Assembly (NCBI RefSeq): GCF_026210795.1
Contig: NC_089451.1
Span: 3,394,001 to 3,458,000 of the forward strand
DNA from: Rhizophagus irregularis
Lineage: Eukaryota > Glomeromycota > Glomeromycetes > Glomerales > Glomeraceae
DNA: 64,000 nt
Reading direction: 5' to 3'
The notes beneath the pieces were generated by a model. That model saw nothing but the letters and a program-made list of their open reading frames with translations, was not told where the DNA came from and made no database searches. Position numbers and translations under genes: made by a program. Shown piece after piece: positions 60,448 through 64,000 of the stretch (positions are counted from its first letter, which is position 1; the number at the start of each line of letters is the position of its first letter).

Positions 60448-60990
60448 ATGCCTTGTGAACGTAACAAAAACAACCGAAATAAAAATAAGAGATATAGTTT
60501 TAATAGAAGAATGAAGCATACAATCAGACAGGAGCAATGGAGAAGAAACCAAGGTAGGTTTATTTCCTTTAGAGATAACCTATTTAACTTTTATTTTACT
60601 TTCTTGGACTTGCATGACGAGTTGTTATACACTCGTTCAAGTTTATTATTATTTCTTCCTTTGTTAACTTTCAATTGTTTATAAAGATCAAATGTAATCA
60701 AATCAATCAAGTCAATCAAATGTCCAACCTAACGAAAAGAAAAAAGAAGAAAACGACAATATAGCGATAGAATCAAGTTCAACATCTTTTACAAGTCATT
60801 CTAGAGGATGTATGTTTGTGCTTCATATTCGGGGAGGATGGTAAGGAAATGTGAAAAATAAAAAAATTATGGGTATGTATATCATCTGTTGATTTTACGA
60901 TGAATTCAACTTAGGTTATTCTAACAAAATTTAAATTTCTTTTAGAAAGTAGATATGAAACGTAATTTTATTTATTTATATAAATCCGTG
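60448..60990 (+). pseudogene. copy C of the C2C2 gene, inverted, disrupted
   Basis: Exon 1 is 60448-60553, intact with donor GTAGGTTT. Exon 2 starts at 60687 but the fourth codon is TAA where copies A and B have CAA. The zinc-ribbon part is frameshifted. The exon 3 equivalent (AAAGTAGATATGAAACG) is at about 60947. The first intron has a single diverged hairpin unit (60605-60640) instead of an array, so it likely shows the pre-expansion state. Confidence 0.65.
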
Positions 60991-61401
60991 AGTTGGGTGC
61001 GTATTCTTGAATTAATTGTACAATTTATTTTTTTACAAGCTGGGGTGTTCACTCTTTCTTATCAATACTCTGACCAAATTTTTTAGCAGAAGGAAAATAT
61101 ATTTTAACGATAACAAAAGTTGAAAACAATGACTTCAAACGCTAAAACAGACAGGCAAGAGTTAAATGAAGCCTTTAAGAATTTTTTTTATACAAGTTTT
61201 ATTGGTTTCAGAACAAAAACACCGGTTTTTTTGGAGTTCGTCAAGAAATGTTTTTGAGAAGGAAATGATAGTTAGAATACTGGGCTGTGTAGAAACCTTC
61301 CACGAGGAATAAAGCTTGTTGTCGCAAATTTAACAGATAGAATAATGGAATATTAGTAGTAAAATAGCTTTAATAAACTTCTCGACAAATGGCAACATAA
61401 A

Positions 61402-62560
61402 ATGGAATCACGTGAGTTAGATCATTTACGAGAAAAGGGAATTGAAGTAACAGCTAAAGAACAAATAATCAAGGAGAAAGATGAAGAAAAATTAGTCGAG
61501 GAGAAAGATGAAGAAAATAAGTCGTTATTTGGTAGGTTAAAAAGAAGGAAAAAGAACAAATAATCGAGGAGAAAGATGAAGAAAATAAGTCGTTATTTGG
61601 TAGATTAAAAAGAAGGAATACTATGGAAGAAGACACGAGTAAGTTAGACAATAATGGAAAAAAGTCTCCGGTTACAAAAGCAAGAAGACGTAAAAAAAAA
61701 ATACATAAAAATCATAAAAAAGAAGTAAAATTATTGATTTCCCGGAATACGTACAACGTCAGACGCAGAATATCTGGAAAAACATTTTTACAAAAAATCA
61801 CGTATGGTATTGGACGGATGATGTCCTCAACAAGTTGGTTATATAGAGAGTTTTAAAATTTAAATACAGAACCGTGAAAACAAAATTACGTCTCACAAAT
61901 AACAGGATGATTTATACATAAACGGTGGGGCAAATATAGTAGTAACACGGAATTCATGTAAATTTTCTTTAAGGATCTTTGATAGTTTAATTAAGAAAAG
62001 ACATGTATGGCAAGCGGTTAAGAAGCTGGAAGAAAATGTAATAAAGATAATGAGTTTATGCTGAATAGAGAGTATGTTAATAGGTGGTCATTTTGCAAAA
62101 ATTATTAGTGTTCAAAATAAATTATATTTTGATATACTTTAATAATGAAATGATCTCATAAAAGCAATATACGAATCAACTACCAATGATAAGTTAGAAG
62201 CAGGTTTACAGCTTAAAAATCAAGACGAGTTACTATATCCTACATCGAAAAAACTATAGTCGCACGTGATGATGAGGTAGAGCGATTAAAAGCGGAATGC
62301 AGGAGCTTGAGGGAACCACCTGAAGTTAAAGCAGGAGGCGTTAGTCGCTCAAGATCATCCAGTACTTGAGAGAGATGGTAAATTCTATCATTTGAAGCGG
62401 AAAACAAATTTACAAAAGCAAGTCACTAGTACGCCTTCGAAAGAAGAATAACAATTTTTTGACGTGGCGGAAGACTTACCAGGAATAGAGAATGATAGTA
62501 ATTCTTCGTCTAGTTTTTCAAGTAATAGGGTTGAGACTTTTAACAAATTAAATTTAAAAT
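61402..62560 (+). pseudogene. lysine/glutamate-rich relic with internal tandem duplication
   Basis: ATG 61402 opens 53 codons (MESRELDHLREKGIEVTAKE). A duplicated ~66-bp block carrying DEENKSLFGRLKRR follows in a shifted frame and leads into an open 77-codon frame (61623-61856) with KARRRKKKIHKNHKKE. Further downstream (62220-62580), pieces such as DEVERLKAECRSLREPPEVK remain in broken frames. It could derive from one charged coiled-coil protein. No family recognised. Confidence 0.4.
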
Positions 62561-62580
62561 TTAGTGAACGATAGAAGATA

Positions 62581-64000
62581 CTTTATTTGTTTCGCAATTT
62601 AGATTAGCCCTTTCAATTAATTACGTAGCAAATGAAAACCGCTACAGCTTGGTAAAGTAAATTGTTATAATTTGTACTTTAATTTTAATGTTCTTTATTA
62701 TTAAACTAATAAAGTATTTCGTTTACCACTAAAAAAACAAACTGTTTAAATTTCTTGGATATACGTACTCTAACGAGGAGATACATCTACATTACATGTT
62801 TTAATGTACAGTATGTACGTAAATAAATGATTTATATTATGACCACTGTAAGCGGTTATATAATGTTAAATCTGGGATCGAGTATAAACCATTCTTTTTG
62901 GGAGTTAGGACTATTAAAAGTTGTTAGTCAATAATTGGCTAACAATTTTATTTTTTTATTAGAAAATAGAAGATAAGATATTCGAAGATAGATTCTCTCC
63001 CTGTTTAATATACTTTTAATGATGGTCAATGTTTTTCATAATTTTAATGATACCACCCTTCCAGTACAATAACGTTTTCCGGTACTGATAAAGCTTTATT
63101 GCTTTGTCACCCATTTAGATCACCTTTTTATGTAAAAAAATTTGTATAAAATAAATATTTAATAATAAAAGATGAAGAAAATATTTAAACTGTTGTTCTC
63201 GAAAGGAGGCGGATCGTCGGGACTCGGGAGAGATAAACGTTAATAAACGTATAGTGGATTGATTGGGTTCTATAATTTATTAATTCTGTTAAAAAAAATA
63301 TATATATTATTTATATTAACTGTCAGTTTATATATTGTTTTCCAGATTATTATAATATTCGGTAAGCATATATTCTAATTTTTTATAGCTTTATATAAAG
63401 TTTCTTCATCACAAGTTTCCAATAGTAAATATCGTATAAAACGATGATATTTCAAGTGGAATACTTACATTATATGCACGTAATTCCAGATTGCCAATAT
63501 TTACGATTTTTTAAGAATTTCTTCTTCGTTTGTAACTGAAGTTTTCCAACCTTGTCTATTTTTTAAATGAGGTTGAAATAAAGGAATTACTAATATTATA
63601 ATATTTTATAAAAAAACCATCAGTATCTGAATTAAAATTTTAATTTTACATTTTTTAAACTCAAATTCCAACGATTCGAAATCAAGTATTATTTGTTCGT
63701 TTTTGCATTTACCGAATTGTTGATTTATACATCTACTATAAGGAATTTTTATTTGCAATTTTTTTCGCGCGAGTAACTTTTTATTCATATGACCGATATG
63801 ACGTAATTAAGTCAAAGTGTTATTGTACATCGTCACGAGATGGTGAGACCTTTACATAGAAGTATATAGTTTTTCGGACTTAATGGGTTATATTATTTAT
63901 GAATAAATAATTTTTATAAGAAATATTTAAAGGTCTCATTTTTTTTAGAATCAATTCAACGGATACCCCCCTGGATCACTTTTTTATTATTAATACATGG
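62581..64000. other. right edge, no gene seen
   Basis: AT-rich. A short GC patch is at 63198-63235 (AAAGGAGGCGGATCGTCGGG). The 60-codon ORF at 63606-63788 has no support. Confidence 0.35.

Noticed and set aside
63606-63788. 60-codon minus-strand ORF at the right edge
   Set aside because: No support beyond being open.

Overview
The window looks like nuclear DNA of an arbuscular mycorrhizal fungus (Glomeromycotina, Rhizophagus-like). It is very AT-rich. It carries the families that expand in those genomes: a tyrosine-kinase-like kinase with an HCD catalytic motif and DLG in place of DFG, an F-box/LRR gene, a large TRP-like ion-transport gene, Crinkler-like fragments and many MITEs. The assignment is inference from gene families and composition; no rRNA or tRNA was seen.

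The main discovery is on the minus strand. Two paralogous genes (about 264-7034 and 31664-43445) are made of long tandem arrays of roughly 100-bp introns separated by exons of exactly 3 nt. Each unit, read on the minus strand, has a 5' splice site GTAAGTT, a branch-point-like CTAAC, a 3' splice site TAG, three variable bases, and then the next GTAAGTT. In the complete copy I count 91 three-base exons plus one 1-nt exon between a 39-codon first exon and a protein-kinase domain. Exon 1 ends in phase 1 and the kinase exon starts in phase 2. Joining every micro-exon plus the single base restores the frame exactly. Phase 1 is the only one of three phases with no stop through the array. The paralog (46 three-base, three 12-base and one 18-base exons) is also open only in phase 1, and its distal part reads as a hydrophobic stretch. 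The arrays appear to grow by duplicating intron-exon units, each adding one residue without a frameshift; MITEs lie inside the introns.

Layout: 1-7034, paralog 1 (3' end beyond the left edge); 7860-9260 and 11260-12060, two further fields of short exon-like blocks with a shared AACGTT hairpin in the intron-like parts; 12390-13020, T-rich filler; 13767-14093, small C2HC zinc-finger gene; 14500-16500, relics and a third small exon-like array; 17182-18767, F-box pseudogene; 19703-23860, an island of clearly higher GC holding a broken SF3 helicase (DUF5906-like) gene, an intact 347-aa ORF and an upstream cluster of TGTGGAGGA iterons; 24453-25815, Tc1/mariner-type non-autonomous element; 26950-29030, degenerate coding relics; 31664-43445, the micro-exon kinase gene; 45025-50456, TRP-like ion-channel pseudogene, with a fragment of its 3' end repeated at 53100-53345; 53946-56018 and 57870-59434, a segmental duplication holding a Crinkler-like fragment plus a small C2C2 gene whose first intron carries 57-bp hairpin repeats; 60448-60990, a third copy with a single repeat; 61402-62560, a lysine/glutamate-rich relic.

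Most protein-coding loci other than the kinase, the two small zinc genes (13.8 kb and 55 kb) and the 347-aa ORF carry nonsense or frameshift lesions, so this is a repeat-rich, accessory part of the genome.
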